Assembly (NCBI RefSeq): GCF_018390735.1 | Contig: NZ_JAHBCL010000031.1 | Coordinates: forward strand, 1 to 54,206 | Source of the DNA: Fusibacter paucivorans | GTDB taxonomy: Bacteria; Bacillota; Clostridia; Peptostreptococcales; Acidaminobacteraceae | Direction of reading: 5' to 3' | Length of the DNA stretch: 54,206 bases | Shown: positions 18,294 to 27,560 of the stretch, piece by piece | Layout: every line of letters starts with the position of its first letter | Numbering within the stretch: position 1 is the first letter of the stretch | Position numbers and translations under genes: made by a program | Notes under the pieces: generated by a model | Database searches by the model: none | Told to the model about the DNA's origin: nothing | What the model saw: the letters and a program-made list of their open reading frames with translations, nothing else

Positions 18294-18965
18294 TTAATAT
18301 TCCCTTAAATACTCAGTTGCTTTTTTTGCTACAACTTTATGCCCATAGGCGTTTAAATGATATCCATCTGAAATGTAAATGCGCTCTAATTCTTCGTTAT
18401 CCATTAGGCTATAAGGATCTATCAAATTATTACCAAATACTTTTCGCAACACTTCATTGTATTTTGAATATCTATCACTAATCAAAGGTGATTTTTCTCT
18501 ATACTTTCTACTGGGTTTTGCTATTGCGACAGCAAAAATCTTAGAATTATTAAATTGTGAACAAAACCTATTAAGGTTATTTTCAAACCGATTAATATCC
18601 ACATATGAAATATCTCGAACAATACTTAGTTTTGAATAATACTTTTTTATAGTTTTACTTAAAATCTTGCTGATAATTCCCAAGTGACTAACTATGCTTA
18701 ATTCTCTTTTGCTTAATACACGTGGAGCACAATCTACTATGCCTACTTGCAAAATGATTATATCTGGTTTATACAATACAAACTCCTTCTGTAACATTGA
18801 AATTAATGCATCCGTATCAAATCCATTTTTAGTACTATAAAAAAATTCACTATCCTGCATATAATCTTTTGCTACCTGATAGCACCATGTATCATCAATA
18901 TTTATAGTTTCATCTTCATTCCTTGGTGCGCCAAGAGAATCAGTAATAAAAAAAAACCTTTTCAA
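18294..18965 (-). CDS. SGNH/GDSL-type hydrolase, probable polysaccharide O-deacetylase or esterase
   Basis: This 223-residue protein has the SGNH blocks: ITDSLGAPR near the N-terminus (nucleophile Ser), ILQVGIVDCAPR in the middle, and YISDGYHLNAYGHKVV near the C-terminus (catalytic Asp and His). The canonical GDSL reads TDSL here, and the block III Asn is not obvious. Such enzymes in polysaccharide loci trim or transfer acyl groups on the polymer. No signal peptide is visible, so it likely acts in the cytoplasm on precursors. It is strongly AT-rich, like the Wzx and Wzy genes next to it. Confidence 0.7.
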   Translation of the reverse strand: MKRFFFITDSLGAPRNEDETINIDDTWCYQVAKDYMQDSEFFYSTKNGFDTDALISMLQKEFVLYKPDIIILQVGIVDCAPRVLSKRELSIVSHLGIISKILSKTIKKYYSKLSIVRDISYVDINRFENNLNRFCSQFNNSKIFAVAIAKPSRKYREKSPLISDRYSKYNEVLRKVFGNNLIDPYSLMDNEELERIYISDGYHLNAYGHKVVAKKATEYLREY

Positions 18966-18996
18966 AATAACAACTCCTTCTAATCAAGTTAATGAA

Positions 18997-19434
18997 TTAA
19001 GAATTTTCAGCATTATTGCTAATTACTTTTGCAGGTACTCCTACTGCAATTGAATTATCAGGAATATTATGAAGAACAACTGCATTTGCTCCAATTTGCA
19101 CATTGTTACCTATCGTTATATCTCCCAGAATACACGCTCCTGCTCCAATTAAAACATTATCTCCAATTCGTGGCGGGCCTTCCCCATTTCTACTTCCAAT
19201 AGTAACGTTTTGATATATTTTTACATTGTCACCAATAGTTGTGCGACCATGAATCGTTACCCCTAGCCCATAATGTGCAAATACAATATTACTTCCTATA
19301 ACAACTGATGCAGGAATTTCGCACGAAAATAAAAATCTCGTCAAATAGTTTAAAAATGAAGTTAATCTTGTCATTCTCATCTTATATATTCTCTGTTTAA
19401 ATCTAAGTAGTTTAACAAATTTTTGTTCATTCAT
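18997..19434 (-). CDS. Left-handed beta-helix acyltransferase (serine O-acetyltransferase-like, capsule type)
   Basis: The 145-residue protein is dominated by hexapeptide repeats, such as IGDNVKIYQNVTIGSRNGEG, IGDNVLIGAGACILGDITIG and NNVQIGANAVV, ending in VGVPAKVI. This is the trimeric CysE/CapG/WcaB-type fold that moves acetyl groups from acetyl-CoA. It lacks the long N-terminal helical domain of housekeeping CysE. With its location in the operon, that points to O- or N-acetylation of the surface polysaccharide. The acceptor sugar is unknown. Confidence 0.82.
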   Translation of the reverse strand: MNEQKFVKLLRFKQRIYKMRMTRLTSFLNYLTRFLFSCEIPASVVIGSNIVFAHYGLGVTIHGRTTIGDNVKIYQNVTIGSRNGEGPPRIGDNVLIGAGACILGDITIGNNVQIGANAVVLHNIPDNSIAVGVPAKVISNNAENS

Positions 19435-19476
19435 CGGATCACCTCAATATATTTATTTCTTCATATTTAACTCTTT

Positions 19477-20745
19477 TCATTTTCTCTTTAAAATCATTTT
19501 TAAATTCGTAAAATCATTTTTCGTTATTAGAACAATCTTAGATATTGGTACTGAATTTTCTTTGCAAAAATATATTAGTATTGAAATACCGCTAAATGCA
19601 TAAGATATCACTGAGGTTATTGCAGCCCCTATAATACCTATTTGAGGGATCAAGAAATAATTCAAAATAATATTAAGAACCACTGATATAAATAATATTG
19701 TAAAGGTAAATATTTTTTTCCCATCGATTATTAAAATACTACTAATTAACTTAAAAAAAGTCATTGGTATCATGCCAGCTATGGCTACAATTGCAATTAT
19801 TGCGGAATATGAAAAATCATTGCCATATAAAAGGGTAATGATGCTATTTCCAAATATTATAAAACTTAATAAAGTGATAATATTAATATATAAAGTTATT
19901 CTAAGAGCTTTTATTGTTTCATTCATCAAATTTTCTTTAGTACTTCTTGAAAATAATACTTCTTGAATAACATTGGGGATTATACCAATAATGTCAGCGA
20001 AATTTACACCAACTGTATAAATACCTATGTTACGGTAATCTAATAAATCCTTTATTATGAAAATATCAACTTTATAATTCAACGTACTTAACAATACTGT
20101 AAACATTGGTAATATTCCAAAACGAACTACTTTAAGCATAAAAGGAAAACTAAAATTTTTAACACTAAATTTATAATCCAGTGTTTTAATCGCTAAAATA
20201 GCAAAAATAATTTCTTGTAAATATAATAGGGCAAATGTAATATAAACACTTGGCTTAAATATCGAATAGACAATCAATAATCCAGCACTGTATAAAAACA
20301 AAGTAGTAATTGTTAAGATATTCTTAATCTTTAAATTCTCGACAAGAGAAATAAAACTTACTTGACGAGAAAAAACCATTATCGGTATCAAGAGGTATAT
20401 AATTAATACATTTTGGCTCTTGGTTAATAAGGAAAACAAAGATACGAGGAAAATGTTAATAATAAATAAAACAATAGTCAAATTTAAAAAAGCATTCTTC
20501 ACGTTTTCAATTTTGTTTTTTTTAAAGTTTGGATAAGCTTGATACACACCTAGATTCAGTATTATAACTGCAATATTTATAACATTTAAATAATAAGCAT
20601 ATTCTCCTTTCAATACTGGTCCTAAATACCTATTAATGATTATTGTATTAAGCAACGTCATCAAAAACATTAGTGCTTTTATAGCAAAAGCAAATTTATA
20701 ATCTCCCATTTTTCCAATCCAATTCTTGAAAGAGTTTATACTCAT
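19477..20745 (-). CDS. wzx: Polysaccharide flippase (Wzx, oligosaccharide transporter)
   Basis: This 422-residue, highly hydrophobic protein has about 12 membrane spans. It opens with FAIKALMFLMTLLNTIIINR followed by YLGPVLKGEYAYY, the N-terminal pattern of the MOP/PST family, and carries a second signature near the C-terminus (NYFLIPQIGIIGAAITSVIS). It would move undecaprenyl-linked repeat units across the membrane. It neighbours the Wzy-like polymerase, so the locus uses the Wzx/Wzy route. Composition is very AT-rich, typical of serotype-specific genes gained by transfer. Confidence 0.88.
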   Translation of the reverse strand: MSINSFKNWIGKMGDYKFAFAIKALMFLMTLLNTIIINRYLGPVLKGEYAYYLNVINIAVIILNLGVYQAYPNFKKNKIENVKNAFLNLTIVLFIINIFLVSLFSLLTKSQNVLIIYLLIPIMVFSRQVSFISLVENLKIKNILTITTLFLYSAGLLIVYSIFKPSVYITFALLYLQEIIFAILAIKTLDYKFSVKNFSFPFMLKVVRFGILPMFTVLLSTLNYKVDIFIIKDLLDYRNIGIYTVGVNFADIIGIIPNVIQEVLFSRSTKENLMNETIKALRITLYINIITLLSFIIFGNSIITLLYGNDFSYSAIIAIVAIAGMIPMTFFKLISSILIIDGKKIFTFTILFISVVLNIILNYFLIPQIGIIGAAITSVISYAFSGISILIYFCKENSVPISKIVLITKNDFTNLKMILKRK

Positions 20746-20764
20746 TTATAATTTGTCCTCTCTC

Positions 20765-22027
20765 TTATATATAATTTCCATTTTTAAGCTTTTTTTCTTT
20801 AGTGACTGACGCTAGATAAATCGCAGATAATGTTATAAACAGATTAAAATGCAGCACATTATACATTGTTGAACCATAATCAGAAATTAAACTCATAATC
20901 AAAAATGAGATGAAAAAGTATGACATATGCAAATTAGTTTTATTCTTTAATAACCAAATCTTAACAATGAGATAGATATAAATCCAATACCACCCAATAA
21001 ACATTATTAATCCACCACTTATAAGCATTTCAATAAAATTATTATGAGCATGAATATATCCAAGCCCAATTTGGTTAAATAACAACCTAGAACTTCCTAT
21101 ACCATAACCAATAAATGGTTTTTGAGCGAATAATAAAAACCCCTCTTTAATTAACGAAAATCGATATTGATCAGAATTCAGCGTAGTCTGATCTACATTT
21201 GTTGTATCAAGGAACATACTCAACATAGCCTCTACTCTATAACCAAATACATTATAGATTAAAGGGATTTTAATCGATAAAAAAATAGCTAAAAATAGTA
21301 TTAATCCACTCAGAACAACGTATGTCAAGAGTTTAGTTGCCTTTTTATGGTTCAGCAAGTATCCATAAATAACGAAAAAAATCAGAGGCAATAACACAGC
21401 TTTCCTTCCGCCTGTCATCATGTTCAAGAATAATGATGCTGTCGTTAAACTGATAAAGAAAATTTTATTCTTTCTAGAATAAAAAGTATACCAAATTAAA
21501 ATTGCAGAAATCAAAATCGAGTAATATGAAAAAGCAGTCGCACCTCCAAACTGTTCTCCCAATGCTCTAGTTCCCAATCTACCACCATTTCCAAATGCTG
21601 TCCATTGAGAAAACAATACAAATAATGTAAAACATGATCCCCAAAATACAAAATATCTTAATACTTTTTCTACACTTGCTGTTGCTAAACTTTCATTAGT
21701 GAAATATTGAGAAAAAGAGAAAATAATCACAAAAGTCGTAAAGACCGTATAGAGTATTCCATAGTGTAATTCTTTCGCATAAAGAAGGGAAAATGCAGAG
21801 AGAAACAAAAACCCAATCTGCCAGATTATTCCTTTGTTTATTGATATCCTTCCACCAAGAAATACTTTTGCAACAAAATATAAAATGAAAAATAAACCCA
21901 TCATTATATAAACAAAACTAGGTAACAATTTATCAAAAATAAAAGCTCCAATAAAAAGAAACATTACAACATCAGCCATATTATCAAAATTAAGTATATC
22001 AAATTGCTTTAGGAATTTTCTTTTCAT
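20765..22027 (-). CDS. wzy: O-antigen/polysaccharide polymerase (Wzy-like)
   Basis: This 420-residue membrane protein has about 11 hydrophobic spans and a large extracytoplasmic loop near residues 260-320. The loop ends in KPFIGYGIGSSRLLFNQIG and HAHNNFIEMLISGG. The G-x-G and H-x-H-N-x-x-x-E pattern is the signature of the Wzy_C/O-antigen ligase superfamily. It would join repeat units at the outer face of the membrane. It overlaps the preceding glycosyltransferase gene by 4 bp. A ligase role cannot be excluded, but in this operon polymerase is the better call. Confidence 0.85.
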   Translation of the reverse strand: MKRKFLKQFDILNFDNMADVVMFLFIGAFIFDKLLPSFVYIMMGLFFILYFVAKVFLGGRISINKGIIWQIGFLFLSAFSLLYAKELHYGILYTVFTTFVIIFSFSQYFTNESLATASVEKVLRYFVFWGSCFTLFVLFSQWTAFGNGGRLGTRALGEQFGGATAFSYYSILISAILIWYTFYSRKNKIFFISLTTASLFLNMMTGGRKAVLLPLIFFVIYGYLLNHKKATKLLTYVVLSGLILFLAIFLSIKIPLIYNVFGYRVEAMLSMFLDTTNVDQTTLNSDQYRFSLIKEGFLLFAQKPFIGYGIGSSRLLFNQIGLGYIHAHNNFIEMLISGGLIMFIGWYWIYIYLIVKIWLLKNKTNLHMSYFFISFLIMSLISDYGSTMYNVLHFNLFITLSAIYLASVTKEKKLKNGNYI

Positions 22028-23127
22028 TTTTGATCTCCATATTGTTTATTTAAAATAAACTGTTCCCATTCAAAATATATTTTATTTCGATCTAAACGGT
22101 TAATAATTTTTCTAGCATTATGTCCCATGTTACTAGCTTCAATTGGATTTTTTACCATAAACATCATAGCATTCGCAAGCTCCAAATAATTCGATTTCTC
22201 TACTAACAAGCCATTGTAATTGTTTTCTATAAGAAACTTTGCCCCTCCTGGACTACAATCGGTTGATATCACTGGAAGACCAATTGACATGGCTTCGATT
22301 AATGAATTTGGGATACCTTCAAAGTCAGAAGATAGAACAAACATAGAAGCACCCTTAATTAATTCAATCACATTAGGGTGAGCACCGGCTATCTGAACTT
22401 TATCGCTTAAATGTAATTCTTTGATCATTCTGCGAATCTTTACTTCATCGGGCCCATCGCCATATAAAACTAGTGTATAATCCTCATGATTTTTTGAAAA
22501 TTCATTAAATGCTTTTATTAATAAATCCTGCCTTTTTTGATATATCCATAGTCTTGCTACAGAAACGATGACCCTCTTACGTGCACCAATATGCTCAGGA
22601 AATTCAATATTACTTGGAACTGGATTGGGTATAACTTTACTCTTATTAATTATTAATTTTTGAAAGAAATCTCTTGCACCTTCTGTTTGAAAAACAATCC
22701 CGTCGGCACGATTAAATAAAATTCTTTTAATTGTCTTCAAATAAAACTTATTATAATAAGGATCACTTCTTTCAGATATAATAATTTTTCTTTTTCTAGC
22801 TTCTTTGCTCAATAAAACATTAATATTGACCATATCATTAAAAGAAATAATAATATCACAATTACTATTTATAACTGCATCATCAATTATTTTTATACAT
22901 CGACTTCTATAGATAATATTCCTTTTTATCCAATTTGATTGGATCCCCTCAATTTCACTAGTCTTAATTTCAATGTCTTTGTTGATTTGATCCTGTATCT
23001 GAATATGATTACTATAAATAAACATAGATACAGAGTGATTCTTTTCTGCTAATGCATTAGCTAAGTCGACAAACCTCCTAGCAGCTCCTCCATATGTCAA
23101 TGTTTCGGCAATAAACAAAATTTTCAA
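22024..23127 (-). CDS. GT4-family glycosyltransferase
   Basis: This 367-residue GT-B glycosyltransferase has an N-terminal glycine-rich acceptor loop LTYGGAARRFVDLANAL. The C-terminal donor domain has VARLWIYQKRQDLLIKAF and the family motif SSDFEGIPNSLIEAMSIGLP, whose E-x7-E spacing is typical of retaining GT4 enzymes. It resembles the GalNAc-transferase-like subgroup. It would add one sugar to the lipid-linked repeat unit in the cytoplasm. Donor and linkage cannot be read from sequence. It overlaps wzy by 4 bp. Confidence 0.88.
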   Translation of the reverse strand: MKILFIAETLTYGGAARRFVDLANALAEKNHSVSMFIYSNHIQIQDQINKDIEIKTSEIEGIQSNWIKRNIIYRSRCIKIIDDAVINSNCDIIISFNDMVNINVLLSKEARKRKIIISERSDPYYNKFYLKTIKRILFNRADGIVFQTEGARDFFQKLIINKSKVIPNPVPSNIEFPEHIGARKRVIVSVARLWIYQKRQDLLIKAFNEFSKNHEDYTLVLYGDGPDEVKIRRMIKELHLSDKVQIAGAHPNVIELIKGASMFVLSSDFEGIPNSLIEAMSIGLPVISTDCSPGGAKFLIENNYNGLLVEKSNYLELANAMMFMVKNPIEASNMGHNARKIINRLDRNKIYFEWEQFILNKQYGDQK

Positions 23128-23159
23128 TTAAATTCTCCTTTGCACCAAATTATTAATAA

Positions 23160-24302
23160 TCAAAAAATATTGTAGTAAGATAAAATGTTCTCCGAAACAT
23201 TTGATTTTTCCTTACCGTACATAAAAGCTTTTTTTGAATATTTTTGGAATTCTGCATTAGTCATTTCCTGATTGTATTGCAATACTTCAATAAATTTCTT
23301 GTTATTCTGCAGCTCAATATCCCAACCAACTTGTGCCTCTTCTAGGTTTCTCCAAGGTGTTTGATCACTTATTATTACTGGACAACCTCCAATTAGCGCC
23401 TCTGAAATAACATGACCAAAATTCTCTCCTAAAGTTGGAAATAAAAATACATGATGCTTTTTAAAGACGTTAATTATTTCTTCGTGATTTATAATGCCCT
23501 GATAGACCACTTTAACATTTTTAGGAAGTAAAGTTATCTCTTGTTTACAATCATTCCAATATTCATTATCCTCAATTGGTCCATATATATTAAAAATAAC
23601 AGTCCCACTAATTTTACTTAACAACTGGATTGCTAGCTTTAAATTCTTTTTCGGATGTATCCGTGAAACAAATACAACACTCAATTCACCTTTAGATTTT
23701 TTTAAATTTTTATCATAAGTTAAATTGCTATAATTAGCTGTTAGATTATTTGCGACGACTATATTAATCTCATCTCCAAATACTTTCTGGATATGCACTT
23801 TTTCTGAGTCAGCTGTTGCATGCCAACACAAGTTTTTATATAGTCCAAATATCTTTGAAACAGATATAAATAATCTCTTTTTATTACTTTTTAACCCAAG
23901 GGCTCCAGGAAAAAACTGCCCTCTCGGAGCAACTATAATTTTATCAATATCTAATTTTTTAAATTTATTTAGTATAAGAGGTACTATCGAAAATTTATAA
24001 TCAAAAAAGCTATTTAGATACATCGTTTTGCAATATGAACTGTCTATAATTATTTTCGTTTTTTTTAAATCCAATGTTGAAACGTCTGTATAATAAACAT
24101 TTGCTTTCCCTACTCTAATCCATTTGTCGATTTCAATATCTTCAAAAGGTTTACTATCCCCAAGATCTCTATCAGTTGCAACAATATAAAAATCAAATTC
24201 ATCAGATAGATTATCAACAATATTTTTAATTGATTGAATAGGCCCTCCACCTTTTACACTTGGCAGATAATAACCAGCCATGATTAGGACTTTTTTCTTC
24301 AT
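23160..24302 (-). CDS. GT4-family glycosyltransferase
   Basis: This 380-residue GT-B enzyme has an N-terminal loop YYLPSVKGGGPIQSIKNIVD and a C-terminal donor domain with VSRIHPKKNLKLAIQLL and LFPTLGENFGHVISEALIGG (E-x7-E). The middle VAPRGQFFPGALGLKSNKK matches a GT4 subgroup common in polysaccharide loci. It would transfer one sugar of the repeat unit; specificity is unknown. It lies between the UDP-L-FucNAc genes and wzy, and is AT-rich like its downstream neighbours. Confidence 0.88.
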   Translation of the reverse strand: MKKKVLIMAGYYLPSVKGGGPIQSIKNIVDNLSDEFDFYIVATDRDLGDSKPFEDIEIDKWIRVGKANVYYTDVSTLDLKKTKIIIDSSYCKTMYLNSFFDYKFSIVPLILNKFKKLDIDKIIVAPRGQFFPGALGLKSNKKRLFISVSKIFGLYKNLCWHATADSEKVHIQKVFGDEINIVVANNLTANYSNLTYDKNLKKSKGELSVVFVSRIHPKKNLKLAIQLLSKISGTVIFNIYGPIEDNEYWNDCKQEITLLPKNVKVVYQGIINHEEIINVFKKHHVFLFPTLGENFGHVISEALIGGCPVIISDQTPWRNLEEAQVGWDIELQNNKKFIEVLQYNQEMTNAEFQKYSKKAFMYGKEKSNVSENILSYYNIF

Positions 24303-24303
24303 T

Positions 24304-25428
24304 CTATTTCCCCCAAACCACTCTATTCACATAATCTGTATAAGATAATATAATCCTCAACACTTTATCAGACACATTAAGCATACTATAATCTTCAACC
24401 AATCTTAAAGTATCTTTTTCTTGAGTCTCTAATATCTCTAGCCCTTGAAGAATTCTCTCTTTCTTTAGTCCAACCATCATTACCGAAGCTTCTTCCATTG
24501 CTTCTGGTCTTTCATGGGCTTGTCTAATATTGAGTGCCCTAAATCCAAGAATTGATGACTCTTCGCTGATTGTTCCACTATCACTAAGAGCGGCCTTTGC
24601 ATATTTTTGAAGTTTCACATAATCATTGAATCCAAGAGGCTTCATAGTTTTAACCAATGGATTGAACTCAATTCCTTTTGCTTCAATCATCTTTCTTGTT
24701 CTTGGATGTGTACTCACGATCAAAGGCATCTGATATTTTTCTGCTATCGTGTTTAAGCTTTCTACTAAATCCATAAAGTTCTGCTCAGAACTGATATTCT
24801 CTTCTCGATGAGCAGAAACCACAAAGTATTTCTCAGTTTCAAGTCCTAATCTTTCAAGTACATCCGATTTCTCAATATCATCTTTTCTTGAATTAAGAAC
24901 TTCAAACATCGGGCTGCCAGTCTTAATTACTCTATCTGCAGGAAGTCCTTCTTTTAAAAGGTACTCTCGTGCTATATCACTATATGTTAGGTTGATATCA
25001 GCCGTATGGTCCACAATTTTTCTGTTTGTCTCTTCAGGTACTCTCTGATCAAAACATCTGTTTCCTGCTTCCATATGAAAGATAGGAATATGTCTTCTCT
25101 TAGCCGCTATTGCACATAAACAGCTATTTGTATCTCCAAGTACTAAAAATGCTTCAGGCTTTACTTCTTCAAGAATCGGATCAATCGTTACTAGAATATT
25201 CCCTATAGTTTCTACTGCGGTTCCCGTTGCAGCGTTAAGAAAGTAATCCGGCTTCTTTAAGTTAAAGTCATTAAAAAAGACTTCATTAAGTTCATAGTCA
25301 TAGTTCTGTCCTGTATGAACAAGAACATGATCAACCGCTTCACATTCATCTAATTTATTAATAACAGCTGACAGTCTGATTATTTCTGGTCTAGTACCAA
25401 CAACTGTCATGACTTTTAATTTCTTCAT
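24304..25428 (-). CDS. fnlC: UDP-N-acetyl-L-talosamine 2-epimerase type (WbjD/FnlC/CapG), last step to UDP-L-FucNAc
   Basis: This 374-residue member of the UDP-GlcNAc 2-epimerase fold has an N-terminal TVVGTRPEIIRLSAVI, the active-site region FHMEAGNRCFDQRVPEETNR, and VSAHREENI. NRCFDQRVPEE is the form seen in WbjD/CapG/FnlC rather than housekeeping MnaA (usually AGLRT). The enzyme completes UDP-L-FucNAc synthesis. It follows the fnlA- and fnlB-like genes directly, with only a few bases between them, giving the full three-enzyme pathway. Confidence 0.9.
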   Translation of the reverse strand: MKKLKVMTVVGTRPEIIRLSAVINKLDECEAVDHVLVHTGQNYDYELNEVFFNDFNLKKPDYFLNAATGTAVETIGNILVTIDPILEEVKPEAFLVLGDTNSCLCAIAAKRRHIPIFHMEAGNRCFDQRVPEETNRKIVDHTADINLTYSDIAREYLLKEGLPADRVIKTGSPMFEVLNSRKDDIEKSDVLERLGLETEKYFVVSAHREENISSEQNFMDLVESLNTIAEKYQMPLIVSTHPRTRKMIEAKGIEFNPLVKTMKPLGFNDYVKLQKYAKAALSDSGTISEESSILGFRALNIRQAHERPEAMEEASVMMVGLKKERILQGLEILETQEKDTLRLVEDYSMLNVSDKVLRIILSYTDYVNRVVWGK

Positions 25429-25431
25429 CAG

Positions 25432-26541
25432 TTATACCTCCAAATAATAAGTATCAGGCTTTTCAGGGTCAAATGACTCATTAGCCCACATAATTGTTAC
25501 CATATCTGAACTTCCAAGATTCTCTATGTTGTGTGTATAACCCGTTGGGATATCAACGACTTCCATCTTGTCACTATTTACGAAATACTCTAACACTTCA
25601 TCTGATTCTATTTTTCTAAACCGGATAACACCCTTACCACTTACAACTAGAAACTTCTCATTCTTCGTGTGATGCCAGTGATTACCTTTTGTAATTCCAG
25701 GTTTTGATATATTTACTGAAACTTGGCCACGTTCAGGCGTCTTAATGAATTCAGTAAATGATCCTCTCTGATCAACATTCATCTTTAAGTCGTAACTAAA
25801 CTTGTCTTCTGGCAAGTAGCTTAAATATGTACTGTAGAGTTTCTTTGTAAATGCATCTGCCATATTAGGAACTGATCTATCTTCTCTACTCTTTTTGAAT
25901 GAATAAATTAAATTTACTATTTCACCAAGAGTAATAGTATGTACTACAGGTACTTCACAAAATAGGTCTACTTTTTTCTCATTTCCCTCTATTGCATCAA
26001 TCAGTTCATTAACTACATCATCTATATAAACAAGGTTCATTATTACGCTTGAATCGTTCACTTTAATAGGTAAATCATTAGCAACATTATGACAGAAAGT
26101 AGCTACGGCACTGTTGTAATTTGGTCTACACCATTTACCAAACACATTGGAGAATCTATAAACGAGAACTTTTGCCCCTGTTTCTTCACCATATGAAAAC
26201 AGAAGGTCTTCCCCTGCCTTCTTACTTTCACCATAAGGATTTTCTAATTTAGCTTGAGTGGAAGACGAAATCATCACTGGGCAGGTGTTATTATGTTTCT
26301 TGAGCGAATTTAATAGATCTGAGGTGAACCCAAAGTTACCCTCCATAAATTCAGATTGTTCTTTTGGTCGATTTACTCCTGCAAGATGAAATACAAAGTC
26401 AGCTTCTTTACAGAACTCATCAAGTAAAGAAGGATCTGTATCTCTGTCATATTCGAAAATATCATCGTACTTTCTATTTCTCAGTTCCGCTATTAAGTTT
26501 TTACCTATAAAGCCTTTTGCTCCAGTGACTAAAATCTTCAT
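25432..26541 (-). CDS. fnlB: UDP-2-acetamido-2,6-dideoxy-hexulose reductase (WbjC/FnlB/CapF), SDR plus cupin
   Basis: This 369-residue bifunctional protein has an N-terminal SDR domain with GAKGFIG (7-13), NPYGESKKAGEDLLF for the YxxxK site, and NVFGKWCRPNYNSAV. From about residue 245 comes a cupin domain (QRGSFTEFIKTPERGQVSV, GNHWHHTKNEKFLVVSG) whose histidines bind metal. CapF-type enzymes epimerise at C3 through the cupin and reduce at C4 through the SDR, giving UDP-L-FucNAc's talosamine precursor. Its ATG shares its last base region with the end of the preceding gene (coordinate 26541 is in both), so translation is coupled. Confidence 0.92.
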   Translation of the reverse strand: MKILVTGAKGFIGKNLIAELRNRKYDDIFEYDRDTDPSLLDEFCKEADFVFHLAGVNRPKEQSEFMEGNFGFTSDLLNSLKKHNNTCPVMISSSTQAKLENPYGESKKAGEDLLFSYGEETGAKVLVYRFSNVFGKWCRPNYNSAVATFCHNVANDLPIKVNDSSVIMNLVYIDDVVNELIDAIEGNEKKVDLFCEVPVVHTITLGEIVNLIYSFKKSREDRSVPNMADAFTKKLYSTYLSYLPEDKFSYDLKMNVDQRGSFTEFIKTPERGQVSVNISKPGITKGNHWHHTKNEKFLVVSGKGVIRFRKIESDEVLEYFVNSDKMEVVDIPTGYTHNIENLGSSDMVTIMWANESFDPEKPDTYYLEV

Positions 26542-27560
26542 TATTTATCCCAACTTTCCAACTGTTTTTTTACATAATCAAGTTGAAGTAATTTTTCTTT
26601 AATCTGCTCAATATTAAGCCTTTCTGTATTATGAGAGTTGTACTCATCTTCGGATGAAAGCTTTTGATCCCCTTCAACAAAGTACTTATCGTAGTTTAAA
26701 TCTCTCTTATCAGCAGGCACTCTATAGAATCCACCCATGTCTTTTGCTACAACATGTTCTTCTTTGGTTAGAAGTGTTTCATAGAGCTTTTCGCCGTGAC
26801 GAGTACCAATAACTTTGATTTCATTATCAGCTTTAAAAAGTTCCTTGACTGCCTGAGCTAAATCCCCGATAGTCGATGCTGGTGACTTTTGAACCATAAT
26901 GTCTCCTGCTTCAGCATTTTGGAAAGCGAATACCACAAGTTCAACAGCTTCTTCAAGGCTCATTAAGAATCTCGTCATATTGGGATCTGTAACTGTGAGG
27001 GGTTGTCCACTCTTAATCTGATCAACAAACAACGGAATTACTGAACCTCTCGAAGCCATTACATTTCCATATCTTGTACCACAAATAAGTGTTCTTTCAG
27101 GATCAACAGTCTTTGCTTTTGCTACGAAAACTTTCTCCATCATAGCTTTTGAAATCCCCATAGCGTTAATCGGATAAGCTGCCTTATCAGTTGAAAGGCA
27201 GATGACCTTTTTAACTCCCATCCCAATTGCACCTGTGAGTACATTATCTGTGCCTAGCACATTTGTCTTGACTGCTTCAAGTGGAAAGAATTCACATGAT
27301 GGAACCTGTTTAAGAGCGGCTGCATGAAAGATGTAATCTACACCATGCATAGCATTCTTAACACTAGCAAGATCTCTGACATCTCCTATGTAAAACTTTA
27401 GCTTATCATTTTTATAGAATTTTCTCATATCATCTTGCTTCTTTTCATCTCGAGAAAAAATACGGACTTCCTTTATATCTGTATCAAGGAATCTTTTCAT
27501 TACTGCATTTCCAAAAGATCCAGTTCCACCTGTAATTAACAAGGTTTTATGTTTAAACAT
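26541..27560 (-). CDS. fnlA: UDP-GlcNAc 4,6-dehydratase/5-epimerase (WbjB/FnlA/CapE)
   Basis: This 339-residue SDR has NAD motif GGTGSFG (11-17), HAAALKQVPSCEFFPLEAVK, and the active-site segment STDKAAYPINAMGISKAMME. The usual Tyr of YxxxK is Met (M134, K138), as expected for inverting 4,6-dehydratases of the FlaA1/CapE group. It starts the UDP-L-FucNAc pathway from UDP-GlcNAc by dehydration and C5/C3 epimerisation. It lies directly upstream of the fnlB- and fnlC-like genes, and the set together makes the identification firm. Confidence 0.92.
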   Translation of the reverse strand: MFKHKTLLITGGTGSFGNAVMKRFLDTDIKEVRIFSRDEKKQDDMRKFYKNDKLKFYIGDVRDLASVKNAMHGVDYIFHAAALKQVPSCEFFPLEAVKTNVLGTDNVLTGAIGMGVKKVICLSTDKAAYPINAMGISKAMMEKVFVAKAKTVDPERTLICGTRYGNVMASRGSVIPLFVDQIKSGQPLTVTDPNMTRFLMSLEEAVELVVFAFQNAEAGDIMVQKSPASTIGDLAQAVKELFKADNEIKVIGTRHGEKLYETLLTKEEHVVAKDMGGFYRVPADKRDLNYDKYFVEGDQKLSSEDEYNSHNTERLNIEQIKEKLLQLDYVKKQLESWDK

